DNA from: Acinetobacter guerrae
GTDB lineage: Bacteria; Pseudomonadota; Gammaproteobacteria; Pseudomonadales; Moraxellaceae
Length of the DNA stretch: 47,652 nucleotides
Direction of reading: 5' to 3'
Assembly (NCBI RefSeq): GCF_009372255.1
Contig: NZ_LXGN01000009.1
Span: 1-47,652 of the forward strand
Part shown: positions 35,274-44,797 of the stretch, one piece after another
How positions within the stretch are numbered: the stretch's first letter is position 1
Layout of the letters: the number at the start of each line of letters is the position of its first letter
Program-made: the position numbers and the translations under genes
Notes under the pieces: generated by a model
Told to the model about the DNA's origin: nothing
Seen by the model: the letters and a program-made list of their open reading frames with translations, nothing else
The model's database searches: none

Positions 35274-37265
35274 ATGTTTGAAAAGATTTTAATTGCGAAC
35301 CGTGGCGAAATTGCCTGCCGCGTCATTCGGACTGCAAAAAAACTGGGTATTACAACGGTCGCAGTTTATTCAGATGCAGATGCCCATGCACAACATGTCA
35401 AACTGGCAGACGAAGCGATTTATATCGGTCAGTCGCCTGCGACTCAAAGTTATTTACAGGTTGATCGTATTATTCAAGCGGCTCTGGATACAGGTAGCCA
35501 AGCGATTCACCCAGGTTACGGTTTCTTGTCCGAAAATGACCAATTTGCTTTAGCTTGCCAACAACATCATATTTGTTTTATCGGCCCGCCAGTCGCTGCC
35601 ATTTTAGCGATGGGGCTCAAAGCCACCTCAAAGGCACTGATGGAAAAAGCAGGAGTTCCTTTAACACCCGGTTATCACGGCACCAACCAAGATGCTGACT
35701 TTTTAAAGCAGCAAGCCGATGCAATTGGCTATCCTGTACTTATTAAAGCCAGTGCAGGCGGCGGTGGTAAAGGCATGAGTCTGGTCGAGCGTAGTGAAGA
35801 CTTCTTACAGGCGCTTGCTTCGTGCAAACGTGAAGCCAAATCTAGCTTTGGTAACGATGATGTGTTGATTGAGCGCTATGTGATTCAACCGCGTCATATT
35901 GAGGTGCAAGTCTTTGGGGATACGCATGGTAATTATGTACATTTGTTTGAACGCGATTGCTCTGTACAACGTCGACATCAAAAAGTCTTAGAAGAAGCCC
36001 CTGCTCCACAAATGCCACCCGATAAACTAGATGCAATGCGTCAAGCGGCGATTGATGCAGCGCGTGCAGTTGCTTATGTCGGCGCAGGCACGGTTGAGTT
36101 TATTGTGGAACAGAATGGGACTGCCTACTTCATGGAAATGAATACCCGTCTGCAAGTTGAACATCCTGTCACGGAAATGATTACAGGAGAAGATCTGGTC
36201 GAGTGGCAACTACGCGTGGCAGACGGCGAGCCTTTGCCAAAACTACAGCATGAGTTAAAAATTCATGGGCATGCTCTAGAGGCGCGGATTTATGCAGAAC
36301 AACCCGAAAAGGGCTTTTTGCCTGCAATTGGAAAAATTGACTATTTACATTACCCCACTCAGAACCAGCATGTTCGGGTCGACAGCGGGATTGTTGAAGG
36401 TGATGAAATCACCACTTATTATGACCCCATGATTGCCAAACTGATCGTCTGGGGTAAAAACCGTGAAGCCGCTTTGATCCAGATGCAACATGCCTTGAGT
36501 CAATTTCATGTAGATGGTTTAGGCAATAACATCGCGTTTTTACAACGAATCGTAGGCTGTGATTCATTTAAGCAAGCTAAACTTGATACCAATTTGATTC
36601 AACGTGAACACGACTTTTTATTTCGCCATGAAAGTATTCAGCCAGAACTTATCATTGCGACTGCTTTTATTGAGTTTTTAACTCAACTCGATAATAACCA
36701 TGCTCACCAAAAACCACTTTGGCAAGCCCAACCGCTCTGGCGTTTAAATATTGCTTTTCAGCAAAAGATTAAACTGAACTATTTGAACCAACCGATTTAC
36801 ATACAGTTTGCTTCGGCAGAACAAGGTTTTTATGCCGAATATAAGGGTCAAAGCTATCAAATTTCAGGTCAACGATTAGATGCGCATAGCGCAAGTGTAA
36901 ATATCAATGGTCATCAGCAAACATTTGCATTTAACCAAAGCCAACAAGGTATTACTCTATTTCATGGCGGGCAAAGCCATACTTTTGAATATATTCGCGT
37001 GGACTATACTCAAGCCGATCAACAGACTGAGCAAGGACATTTAAAAGCTCCTATGCCCGGTGTGATTACTCAAGTATTAGTGGCTGCCAACCAGAGCGTT
37101 AAAAAAGACGATATTTTGATGACACTGGAAGCGATGAAAATGGAATACAGCATTCGCGCACCTCAAGACGGCATGATTATCGATGCCTATTTTCAGGTCG
37201 GTGATCAGGTCAAAGCAGGCGATGAGCTAGTCGAATTCCAATCTGCTGAGGAGGAACTCGCATGA
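35274..37265 (+). CDS. liuD: Methylcrotonoyl-CoA carboxylase, biotin-carrying (alpha) subunit
   Basis: 663 residues: biotin carboxylase (about 1-450; FEKILIANRGEIACRVIRTA, ATP-grasp loop KASAGGGGKGM, MNTRLQVEHPVTEMITGEDL), a middle BT-type linker, and a C-terminal biotinyl domain with the acceptor Lys622 in LEAMKMEYSIRAPQDG. Carboxylates biotin with ATP and bicarbonate for the LiuB subunit. It overlaps liuE by 4 bp. Subunit pairing is inferred from operon position. Confidence 0.93.
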   Translation: MFEKILIANRGEIACRVIRTAKKLGITTVAVYSDADAHAQHVKLADEAIYIGQSPATQSYLQVDRIIQAALDTGSQAIHPGYGFLSENDQFALACQQHHICFIGPPVAAILAMGLKATSKALMEKAGVPLTPGYHGTNQDADFLKQQADAIGYPVLIKASAGGGGKGMSLVERSEDFLQALASCKREAKSSFGNDDVLIERYVIQPRHIEVQVFGDTHGNYVHLFERDCSVQRRHQKVLEEAPAPQMPPDKLDAMRQAAIDAARAVAYVGAGTVEFIVEQNGTAYFMEMNTRLQVEHPVTEMITGEDLVEWQLRVADGEPLPKLQHELKIHGHALEARIYAEQPEKGFLPAIGKIDYLHYPTQNQHVRVDSGIVEGDEITTYYDPMIAKLIVWGKNREAALIQMQHALSQFHVDGLGNNIAFLQRIVGCDSFKQAKLDTNLIQREHDFLFRHESIQPELIIATAFIEFLTQLDNNHAHQKPLWQAQPLWRLNIAFQQKIKLNYLNQPIYIQFASAEQGFYAEYKGQSYQISGQRLDAHSASVNINGHQQTFAFNQSQQGITLFHGGQSHTFEYIRVDYTQADQQTEQGHLKAPMPGVITQVLVAANQSVKKDDILMTLEAMKMEYSIRAPQDGMIIDAYFQVGDQVKAGDELVEFQSAEEELA

Positions 37266-38152
37266 CTGAGTTTGTCAAAATCGTAGAAGTCGGCCCCAGA
37301 GATGGCTTACAAAACGAAAAACTGACTTTGACTGTAGAACAGCGCTTAAACTTTATTTCTGATCTAGTGAATGCGGGTTTAAAATATATTGAAGTCGGTT
37401 CCTGTGTCTCAGCCAAGTGGGTACCACAAATGGCTCACAGTGATGAACTTTTTCAGCGGCTACCAAAACATTCAGATATACAATTCAGTTTACTTACGCC
37501 TAATCTCAAAGGGTTTGAAGCCGCTCAAGCGGTAGGTTGTAAGGAAGTTGCTGTCTTTACCGCAGCTTCTGAAAGTTTTACCCGTAAAAATATCAATTGC
37601 TCGATTGATGAAAGTTTTGAAAAATTTGCCGATGTCATGACTGCTGCCAAAGCACAAAATATTCGTGTTCGTGGTTATGTCTCCTGTGTCGTAGATTGTC
37701 CTTATGAAGGCGCGATTGCACCCGAACAAGTGGTTAAAGTCGTTAAACGGCTTTATGACATGGGCTGTTATGAAGTTTCTTTGGGAGAAACCATTGGTAC
37801 AGCTACGCCTGACCGTGTTAAAACGCTTTGGCAAGCGTGTCTGGCTGAACTCAATAGCGATATATTGGCAGGACATTTTCATAATACCTATGGCATGGCG
37901 ATTGTGAATATTTATCAATCCTTACAACAAGGCATTCGGGTATTTGATTCATCCTTAGCAGGACTTGGCGGCTGTCCATACGCCAAAGGCGCGTCGGGAA
38001 ATGTTGCCACAGAAGATCTGTTTTACTTACTTTCACATATGGGTTTTGAAACAGGAATCGATCTGGAAAAGCTGATGCACGCCAGCCAGCGCATTAGCCA
38101 GACCTTACAACGACCAACATCATCACAATATGCTCAGGCTTATTTAGCTTAA
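37262..38152 (+). CDS. liuE: Hydroxymethylglutaryl-CoA lyase
   Basis: 296 residues. Cleaves HMG-CoA to acetoacetate and acetyl-CoA. Signatures: VEVGPRDGLQNEKLTLTVEQ at the N-terminus with the metal-binding Asp, HFHNTYGMAIVNI with metal His residues, and the conserved Cys-containing loop LAGLGGCPYAKGASGNVATE. Fifth and last gene of the liu operon, ATGA-coupled to liuD. A strong terminator lies about 75 bp on. Confidence 0.95.
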   Translation: MTEFVKIVEVGPRDGLQNEKLTLTVEQRLNFISDLVNAGLKYIEVGSCVSAKWVPQMAHSDELFQRLPKHSDIQFSLLTPNLKGFEAAQAVGCKEVAVFTAASESFTRKNINCSIDESFEKFADVMTAAKAQNIRVRGYVSCVVDCPYEGAIAPEQVVKVVKRLYDMGCYEVSLGETIGTATPDRVKTLWQACLAELNSDILAGHFHNTYGMAIVNIYQSLQQGIRVFDSSLAGLGGCPYAKGASGNVATEDLFYLLSHMGFETGIDLEKLMHASQRISQTLQRPTSSQYAQAYLA

Positions 38153-38225
38153 AGACTGAAATGAGTCCAATAAAATCCTCCATCTACGCATCTTACTAAC
38201 CTAAGACCTTATATTAAATCTAAAA

Positions 38226-38263
38226 ATATAAAGACAGCTTTTATAATAAAGCTGTCTTTATAT
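38226..38263. terminator. Bidirectional terminator between liuE and catD
   Basis: A perfect 16-bp stem (ATATAAAGACAGCTTT / AAAGCTGTCTTTATAT, 6-nt loop) with U-tracts on both strands separates two convergent catabolic operons. Confidence 0.85.
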
Positions 38264-38331
38264 AGGCTATTCAGTCGCGTTTCATACATTCAAGCATACA
38301 ATGACACAATTGATATCACTGATTTCTTCAA

Positions 38332-39129
38332 TTAAGCAGCGATAAACTGCTGTAAAATTTGATTAAACTGCTCTGGTTGCTCAATATTCGAAATATGTGA
38401 AGCATTGATTTCGGCCAACTGAGCATTGGCAATGTGCTGTTGCATCCATTTTCCATCGGCAACCGTTGTGACAGGATCGTGTTGCCCTGCAATGATTAAT
38501 ACGGGAATACCGATTTTTACCAATTCATCACGTAAATCTGCCAGTGCCAAAGCTTCACAACAACGAGCATAACCATCCGCGCTACCCGCAGCCAGATCAT
38601 CCGAGAGAGTAACCACAGTAGAAGAATGCTGCTGAATAAAGTCTTCTGTAAACCAACGTGAGGCGGCAGTTTCTGTAATAGGCTGTAAACCCTGTTCACG
38701 GACCAGTTTGGCACGATCTTGCCAAGCCTGTGCTTGTCCAATCTTGGCCGCAGTATTGGCAATCATTACATGCGAAAAACGCTCAGGATAATGAATGGCT
38801 AACCATTGTCCTGTTAGCCCACCCATCGAAATGCCACAAAAAATTGCTTTGGGAATATTGAGATGATCTAACAGTTGAATCACATCATTGCCCAATTGCG
38901 CTAAAGTATAGGCGCCTTGCGGCGTAGAAGATGCGCCATGACCACGCGTGTCATAACAAATCACAAAGAAGTTTTGCTTAAAATAATTAAACTGTTTTTG
39001 CCACATGCCCAGATTAGTTCCCAAAGAATTTGAGAAAATCAAAGCAGGTTTATGGGCATCACCAAAGGTTTGATAATGCAACATAACATCTTGCGAATTA
39101 ATTTGATCTTTAAAATTAACTGTTGGCAT
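38332..39129 (-). CDS. catD: 3-oxoadipate enol-lactonase
   Basis: 265 residues from the ATG at 39129, with AGGAGC 6 bp upstream. Alpha/beta hydrolase that opens beta-ketoadipate enol-lactone to beta-ketoadipate. Nucleophile Ser in FCGISMGGLTGQW, acid in IIAGQHDPVT, base His in INASHISNIE. Named catD rather than pcaD because it is the last gene of the cat set catB-C-I-J-F-D; by sequence alone the two cannot be told apart. Confidence 0.9.
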   Translation of the reverse strand: MPTVNFKDQINSQDVMLHYQTFGDAHKPALIFSNSLGTNLGMWQKQFNYFKQNFFVICYDTRGHGASSTPQGAYTLAQLGNDVIQLLDHLNIPKAIFCGISMGGLTGQWLAIHYPERFSHVMIANTAAKIGQAQAWQDRAKLVREQGLQPITETAASRWFTEDFIQQHSSTVVTLSDDLAAGSADGYARCCEALALADLRDELVKIGIPVLIIAGQHDPVTTVADGKWMQQHIANAQLAEINASHISNIEQPEQFNQILQQFIAA

Positions 39130-39139
39130 TGTTCGCTCC

Positions 39140-40345
39140 TTAAACCCGCTCAATAATCAAGGCAATACCCTGACCTACTCCAATACACATTGAACATAAC
39201 GCGTATTTACCACCCGTTTGTTCAAGCTGATTTAATGCTGTAGTGACCAAACGCGCGCCAGATGCGCCCAGTGGATGACCCAATGCAATCGCACCACCAT
39301 TTGGATTCACCCGTGCATCGTCGTCTTGTAGACCTAAATCACGGGTACACGCCAAAGCTTGGGCTGCAAAGGCTTCATTTAGCTCAATCACGTCCAGTTG
39401 ATCCAAGCTCATGTTGGCTTGTTTCAATAGTTTTTTAATCGCAGGCGCAGGTGCAAAACCCATAATGCGTGGTTCTACGCCCACTGTGGTCGCCGCAATG
39501 ATTTTGGCACGTGGTTTTAGGTTGTATTGTGCAATCGCTTCATCCGATGCGATCAGTAATGCCGCTGCACCATCGTTAATACCGGATGCATTGCCTGCGG
39601 TGACACTGCCTTCTGCTTTGACCACACCTTTGAGTTTGGCTAAAGCTTCTAAAGTGGTCGAGGCACGTGGATGCTCATCGGTATCAACCACAACAGGATC
39701 ACCTTTGCGCTGTGCAATGCTGACTGGCACGATTTCTTTGGCAAAGTAGCCTTTGGCTTGCGCTGCCGCAGTGCGTTGTTGACTGGTGTAGGCAAACTGG
39801 TCTTGATCTTCACGATTGATGTTGAATTGTTCTGCGACGTTTTCAGCCGTTTGTGGCATGGTGTCTACACCATACATGGCTTTAAGCTTTGGATTGATAA
39901 AACGCCAGCCCATGGTGGTGTCTTCAATCTTTTGGCTACGACCAAAAGCGCCTTCGGATTTACCCATCACATACGGGGCACGGCTCATGCTTTCTACGCC
40001 ACCTGCAATGATCAGATGGGCTTCACCCGCTTTAATCGCTCGTGCTGCCATCGCAATCGCATCTAGTGATGATCCACATAAGCGGTTGACGGTGGTCGCA
40101 GGGACTTCTACGGGTAAGCCTGCAAGCAGTGCGGACATTCGTCCTACGTTGCGGTTGTCTTCCCCTGCCTGATTGGCACAGCCATAGATTACGTCATCGA
40201 CGTGTTGCCAGTTCACGCTTGGGTTGCGTTCGATGAGTGCTCTAATGGGTACCGCACCTAAATCATCGGCACGTACTGGGGAAAGCCCACCTGCATAACG
40301 ACCAAATGGGGTACGAATCGCATCGACTATATAAGCATTTTTCAT
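39140..40345 (-). CDS. catF: Beta-ketoadipyl-CoA thiolase
   Basis: 401 residues from the ATG at 40345 ([20 protein letters not shown]), the standard PcaF/CatF length. Cleaves beta-ketoadipyl-CoA into succinyl-CoA and acetyl-CoA. Thiolase motifs: active-site Cys in [36 protein letters not shown], and the second Cys in [13 protein letters not shown]. It lies 10 bp from catD. A 455-bp gap separates it from catJ. Confidence 0.93.
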   Translation of the reverse strand: MKNAYIVDAIRTPFGRYAGGLSPVRADDLGAVPIRALIERNPSVNWQHVDDVIYGCANQAGEDNRNVGRMSALLAGLPVEVPATTVNRLCGSSLDAIAMAARAIKAGEAHLIIAGGVESMSRAPYVMGKSEGAFGRSQKIEDTTMGWRFINPKLKAMYGVDTMPQTAENVAEQFNINREDQDQFAYTSQQRTAAAQAKGYFAKEIVPVSIAQRKGDPVVVDTDEHPRASTTLEALAKLKGVVKAEGSVTAGNASGINDGAAALLIASDEAIAQYNLKPRAKIIAATTVGVEPRIMGFAPAPAIKKLLKQANMSLDQLDVIELNEAFAAQALACTRDLGLQDDDARVNPNGGAIALGHPLGASGARLVTTALNQLEQTGGKYALCSMCIGVGQGIALIIERV

Positions 40346-40800
40346 TCTTACATTTCCATTTTGAAATCTATTGCAATCACTGCCACAAATGATGGGTTTG
40401 TCCATTCTTACTTTGTGTAGGCAATACCTCACTTTTGACAGGGCAAAAGTGACAAAACCCTTTGTTACTCAGACACAACATCCTTGTTGTGCTGAGCAAC
40501 GGGCGACATCCTTGTCGCCACCGAATAGCAAATCTTGGAAACAGTTAAAATCTTTTTTCACGCATAAGCATTAGCTAAAAGGACCTTTGAACGGCATTTA
40601 CTATCGCGATAGGTGACATGGATGTCATCCGTTGGACAGAGATGTAAGAAAGCCACCTCTGTCCAACATAGATTTTTGTTACTTTTCATCTCTGAAAAGT
40701 AAGGTGTCGCCTATACAAAAAACTTTTGCTTTAACAGCTCATTTGAGGCAGTAAACTATTGATTAACTGGCGTGACGACAACACCTGATCACTTAGAAAT
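40346..40800. repeat. Hairpin-rich inverted-repeat element between catJ and catF
   Basis: A 47-nt segment (40411-40457) is repeated inverted at 40674-40720: 34-36 of 47 positions match, and in both ends an internal hairpin is kept by compensating changes (CACTTTT/AAAAGTG versus TACTTTT/AAAAGTA). Weaker pairing (TGTT..CAGA) extends further inward. Inside are stem-loops: a composite hairpin at 40464-40500; GGCGAC-ATCCTT-GTCGCC (40502-40519) and CACAAC-ATCCTT-GTTGTG (40474-40491) share one loop; TGACAT-GG-ATGTCA (40614-40627); and GTTGGACAGAG with CTCTGTCCAAC (40631-40667). No coding potential. It looks like a MITE-like or structured intergenic repeat that inserted into the operon. Confidence 0.75.
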
Positions 40801-41451
40801 TTAATTCGTTGCATCAATCAAAGTTGCACCCGTTAAGCTCTGTAATTCTTCAAAGCTTAAACCTTCAACTTTTTCAGTGACTTTTAAACCTTCTGGTGTC
40901 ACATCGATAATGCATAAATCGGTGTAGATGCGATCTACACATTTTTGCCCTGTAGCAGGGTAAGTTAGTTCAGCAACGATCTTCGGTTCGCCTTTTTTGG
41001 TCACATGGTCAGTCGTCACAAAGACTTTTTTTGCACCAACGGCCAAGTCCATTGCCCCACCCACAGATGGAATGGCATCGGGTGCACCCGTATGCCAGTT
41101 GGCAAGGTCGCCATTGGCAGCGATCTGGAAAGCACCCAGTACACAAATGTCTAAATGTCCGCCACGCATCATCGCGAATGAATCGCCATGGTGGAAGAAG
41201 CAGCCTCCTTTGAGCATGGTGACGTATTCTTTGCCTGCATTGATCAGTTCTGGATCTTCTTCACCTTTTGCCGGTGGTGGGCCAAAAGCCAGTAAGCCAT
41301 TTTCTGAATGTAGGAAGACGTCTTTGTCAGCAGGCAGGTAGCTGGCAATCTTGGTCGGTAATCCAATCCCAAGATTGACATAAGCACCTTCTGGAATGTC
41401 CTGTGCCACACGCTGTGCAATTTGGTCACGGCTTAGTTTTTGGTAACTCAT
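40801..41451 (-). CDS. catJ: 3-oxoadipate CoA-transferase, subunit B
   Basis: 216 residues from the ATG at 41451. Forms succinyl-CoA:3-oxoadipate CoA-transferase with CatI. Signatures: YVNLGIGLPTKIASYLPADK and the catalytic Glu in LHSENGLLAFGP, then GGHLDICVLGAFQIAANGDL. It lies 10 bp after catI on the minus strand. A PcaJ paralogue would be nearly identical, so the name depends on operon position. Confidence 0.92.
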   Translation of the reverse strand: MSYQKLSRDQIAQRVAQDIPEGAYVNLGIGLPTKIASYLPADKDVFLHSENGLLAFGPPPAKGEEDPELINAGKEYVTMLKGGCFFHHGDSFAMMRGGHLDICVLGAFQIAANGDLANWHTGAPDAIPSVGGAMDLAVGAKKVFVTTDHVTKKGEPKIVAELTYPATGQKCVDRIYTDLCIIDVTPEGLKVTEKVEGLSFEELQSLTGATLIDATN

Positions 41452-41461
41452 GTCGTTCTCC

Positions 41462-42148
41462 TTATGCTGTGGCAGGTGTTGCTGCAGGTTGTACCTGTAC
41501 CACGTGTTGAACAAAGATGCCTGGGGTCACGACGACTTCTGGATCAAGTTCACCCAGTTCAACCACTTCTCTGACTTGGGCAATGGTCACATCGGCTGCC
41601 ATCGCCATAATTGGGCCAAAGTTACGTGCAGATTTGCGATAGACCAGATTGCCCCAGCGATCGCCTTTGTGGGCTTTAATCAGGGCGAAGTCAGCTTTGA
41701 TGGGATTTTCTAAAACGTAGTCTTTGCCGTCATATTGAAGGGTGGTTTTACCCTCAGCCAACAATGTACCAAAACCTGTTGGGGTGTAGATTGGGCCAAG
41801 TCCCATGCCTGCGGCTTGCATACGGCAAGCCAGATTGCCTTGCGGTACGATTTCAAGTTCGATTTTGCCCGCACGATAAAGTTCATCAAATACGTATGAG
41901 TCTGCCTGACGTGGGAATGAACAGATGATTTTTTTAACTGCGCCTGTTTTAAGCAGTTTGGCAAGACCGTAGTCGCCATTGCCTGCATTGTTACTCACGA
42001 TGGTCAGGTCTTTGAGTCCAAGTTCGATTAAACCATCAATCAGTTCAGCGGGTTGCCCTGCTGTACCAAAGCCGCCAATTAAAATGGTGGCACCGTCTTT
42101 AATTTGGGAGAGCGCTTCCGTTAGGGTCGCTGCACTTTTATCTATCAT
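41462..42148 (-). CDS. catI: 3-oxoadipate CoA-transferase, subunit A
   Basis: 228 residues. Motifs: KDGATILIGGFGTAGQPAEL (glycine-rich CoA-binding), NNAGNGDYGLAKLLKTGAVK and IICSFPRQADSYVF. Partner of CatJ. A terminator hairpin lies in the 88-bp gap between it and catC, so the catIJFD part may have reduced or separately driven transcription. Confidence 0.92.
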   Translation of the reverse strand: MIDKSAATLTEALSQIKDGATILIGGFGTAGQPAELIDGLIELGLKDLTIVSNNAGNGDYGLAKLLKTGAVKKIICSFPRQADSYVFDELYRAGKIELEIVPQGNLACRMQAAGMGLGPIYTPTGFGTLLAEGKTTLQYDGKDYVLENPIKADFALIKAHKGDRWGNLVYRKSARNFGPIMAMAADVTIAQVREVVELGELDPEVVVTPGIFVQHVVQVQPAATPATA

Positions 42149-42191
42149 GTCATCAACCTTGATGTAAAAATGGCAAATAAAGAAAATCTAT

Positions 42192-42226
42192 CAAAAAAGG
42201 CTGAATATCCTTTTGGTATTCAGCCT
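42192..42226 (-). terminator. Intrinsic terminator between catC and catI
   Basis: On the minus strand a perfect 10-bp stem (AGGCTGAATA / TATTCAGCCT, 9-nt loop) is followed by TTTTTTG, 11 bp after the catC stop codon. This is inside what is usually one operon. Confidence 0.75.
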
Positions 42227-42236
42227 CGATCATTCA

Positions 42237-42527
42237 TTAACTGTCATCTTCACGAATCGATGATGGATGACGATTCAGTGGCATCACCTCAATATTCATG
42301 TAAGGATAAAGTGGTAAGCCCTGCAAAATATTATGCAACTCTTCATTACTTTCCACATCGAAAATACTAATGTTGGAATATTGACCTGTAATTCGCCAAA
42401 TATGACGCCATTTACCTTGACGCTGTAGATCTTGTGAATAGGCTTTTTCTACCGATTTAATTTGGTTCGCCTGTTCTACTGGCATATCAACAGGTAAATG
42501 CACATCCATCCGTACTTGAAATAACAT
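42237..42527 (-). CDS. catC: Muconolactone delta-isomerase
   Basis: 96 residues; the ferredoxin-like small enzyme that converts muconolactone to beta-ketoadipate enol-lactone. MLFQVRMDVHLPVDMPVEQA at the N-terminus, YSQDLQRQGKWRHIWRITGQ in the middle and LHNILQGLPLYPYMNIEV at the end match the family, and length is as expected. It lies 17 bp after catB. Confidence 0.95.
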   Translation of the reverse strand: MLFQVRMDVHLPVDMPVEQANQIKSVEKAYSQDLQRQGKWRHIWRITGQYSNISIFDVESNEELHNILQGLPLYPYMNIEVMPLNRHPSSIREDDS

Positions 42528-42544
42528 GTCTAAAGTCCTCTTGC

Positions 42545-43657
42545 TTAATGACGGCGTAACTGCTCAATCTTATCTTCGTCTATGTCGATTCCTAAACCAG
42601 AGGTCTGAGGTACAACCAATTCGAAGTTTTCATACTGCAATGGTGTTTTGAGAATATTTTCAGTCAACAATAACGGCCCAAATAATTCAGTACCAAACTC
42701 AAGTGTTTCAAAGGTACTAAATGCATGTGCTGACGCAATACTGCCAACGGGGCCTTCAAGCATCGTACCACCATATAGACTAATACCCGCCAAACGCGCA
42801 ATTTTTGCAACTTCGCATGCTTCGATCAAACCACCAGACTGTTCTACTTTTACCGCAAACACATCTGCGCCATTCTGTTTCGCAATACGATAAGCACTAT
42901 CAGGGCCTGTCAAAACTTCATCCGCCATAATTGCCACATCAAAACGAGCGGTAAGTCGTGCCAATGCGTCTATATTTTCAATGGCACAAGGTTGTTCGAT
43001 CAAATCGATACCACCATCCTGCAACTGCTGAATGCCTTTTATGCATTCCAATTCTGACCAAGCACGATTTACATCAACACGTACACTAATCTCTGAACCT
43101 AATGCTTTTTTGATCGCAATCACATGGTCTACATCATGTTGTAAAGGATTAGAACCAATCTTGAGTTTAAAAGTATTGTGTCGTTTTAGCTCAATCATTT
43201 TTTTTGCCTCGGCGATATCTTTGTCGGTATCACCAGAAGCCAGTGTCCACAATACAGGCAAACGATCACGTAAACGCCCGCCCAATATTTCACTTAAGGG
43301 CAAATCTAAACGTTTAGATTGAATATCCAACAATGCCGTTTGAATAGCACACTTGGCAAAACGATTGCCATTGATGGCTTTGCGAATCAGTTTTAAAGTC
43401 TGTGCCACATTCAATGAATCTTGGATTGAAAGGAGCAAGGGTTTGAAATACGTCTCGATATTGGCTTTGACACTTTCTGGACTTTCTTCTCCATAGTTCA
43501 AGCCACCGATTGTCGTCGCTTCTCCCCAACCCACAATTCCATCTTTAGTGGTCACTTTGACCAATACCAGAGTTTGGGTCTGCATGGTCGTCACAGAAAG
43601 TTTGTGCGGACGAATAGTAGGAATATCGACTAAAATAGTTTCCACTGTTTTATACAT
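42545..43657 (-). CDS. catB: Muconate cycloisomerase I
   Basis: 370 residues from the ATG at 43657 (MYKTVETILVDIPTIRPHKL). A TTG 18 bp earlier opens the frame but gives atypical residues. Mandelate-racemase/MLE superfamily: the catalytic Lys pair in FKLKIGSNPLQ, metal ligands in VRVDVNRAW, IEQP and MADEVLTG, and the second Lys in AVKVEQSGGL. It converts cis,cis-muconate to muconolactone. First gene of the cat operon, divergent from catM. Confidence 0.95.
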   Translation of the reverse strand: MYKTVETILVDIPTIRPHKLSVTTMQTQTLVLVKVTTKDGIVGWGEATTIGGLNYGEESPESVKANIETYFKPLLLSIQDSLNVAQTLKLIRKAINGNRFAKCAIQTALLDIQSKRLDLPLSEILGGRLRDRLPVLWTLASGDTDKDIAEAKKMIELKRHNTFKLKIGSNPLQHDVDHVIAIKKALGSEISVRVDVNRAWSELECIKGIQQLQDGGIDLIEQPCAIENIDALARLTARFDVAIMADEVLTGPDSAYRIAKQNGADVFAVKVEQSGGLIEACEVAKIARLAGISLYGGTMLEGPVGSIASAHAFSTFETLEFGTELFGPLLLTENILKTPLQYENFELVVPQTSGLGIDIDEDKIEQLRRH

Positions 43658-43741
43658 CGTTCCATCTTCTTTCAATAAATACTATTAACATACCTTAAAT
43701 TAATGCCATAATTAAAACGATAGACAATTCGGTATTTTTGC

Positions 43742-43756
43742 ATACTAATAAGGTAT
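43742..43756. promoter_or_regulatory. CatM/BenM-type binding site
   Basis: ATAC-TAATAAG-GTAT is an exact ATAC-N7-GTAT palindrome, the consensus of CatM and BenM in A. baylyi. It lies in the catB-catM spacer, 4 bp upstream of the catM start codon, so it can serve both autorepression and catB activation. Confidence 0.8.
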
Positions 43757-43760
43757 ATAA

Positions 43761-44672
<912 letters not shown>

Positions 44673-44797
44673 CTCTTTTGGCTATCCGCTTCAGTTGATT
44701 AAAAATGGGCTTTATTAGGCTATAGCATTCGAATACAACATCTGTTGAGATCGTCTGATATAGCAAAATGTCTTTCGTTCTCAAATTCAGATCAATC

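Noticed and set aside
39411..40172. Plus-strand frames inside catF
   Set aside because: Antisense shadows of a conserved thiolase gene.
40464..40519. Possible CRISPR repeats in the catJ-catF gap
   Set aside because: The recurring ATCCTT unit is a hairpin loop with different stems; there are no regular direct repeats with unique spacers.
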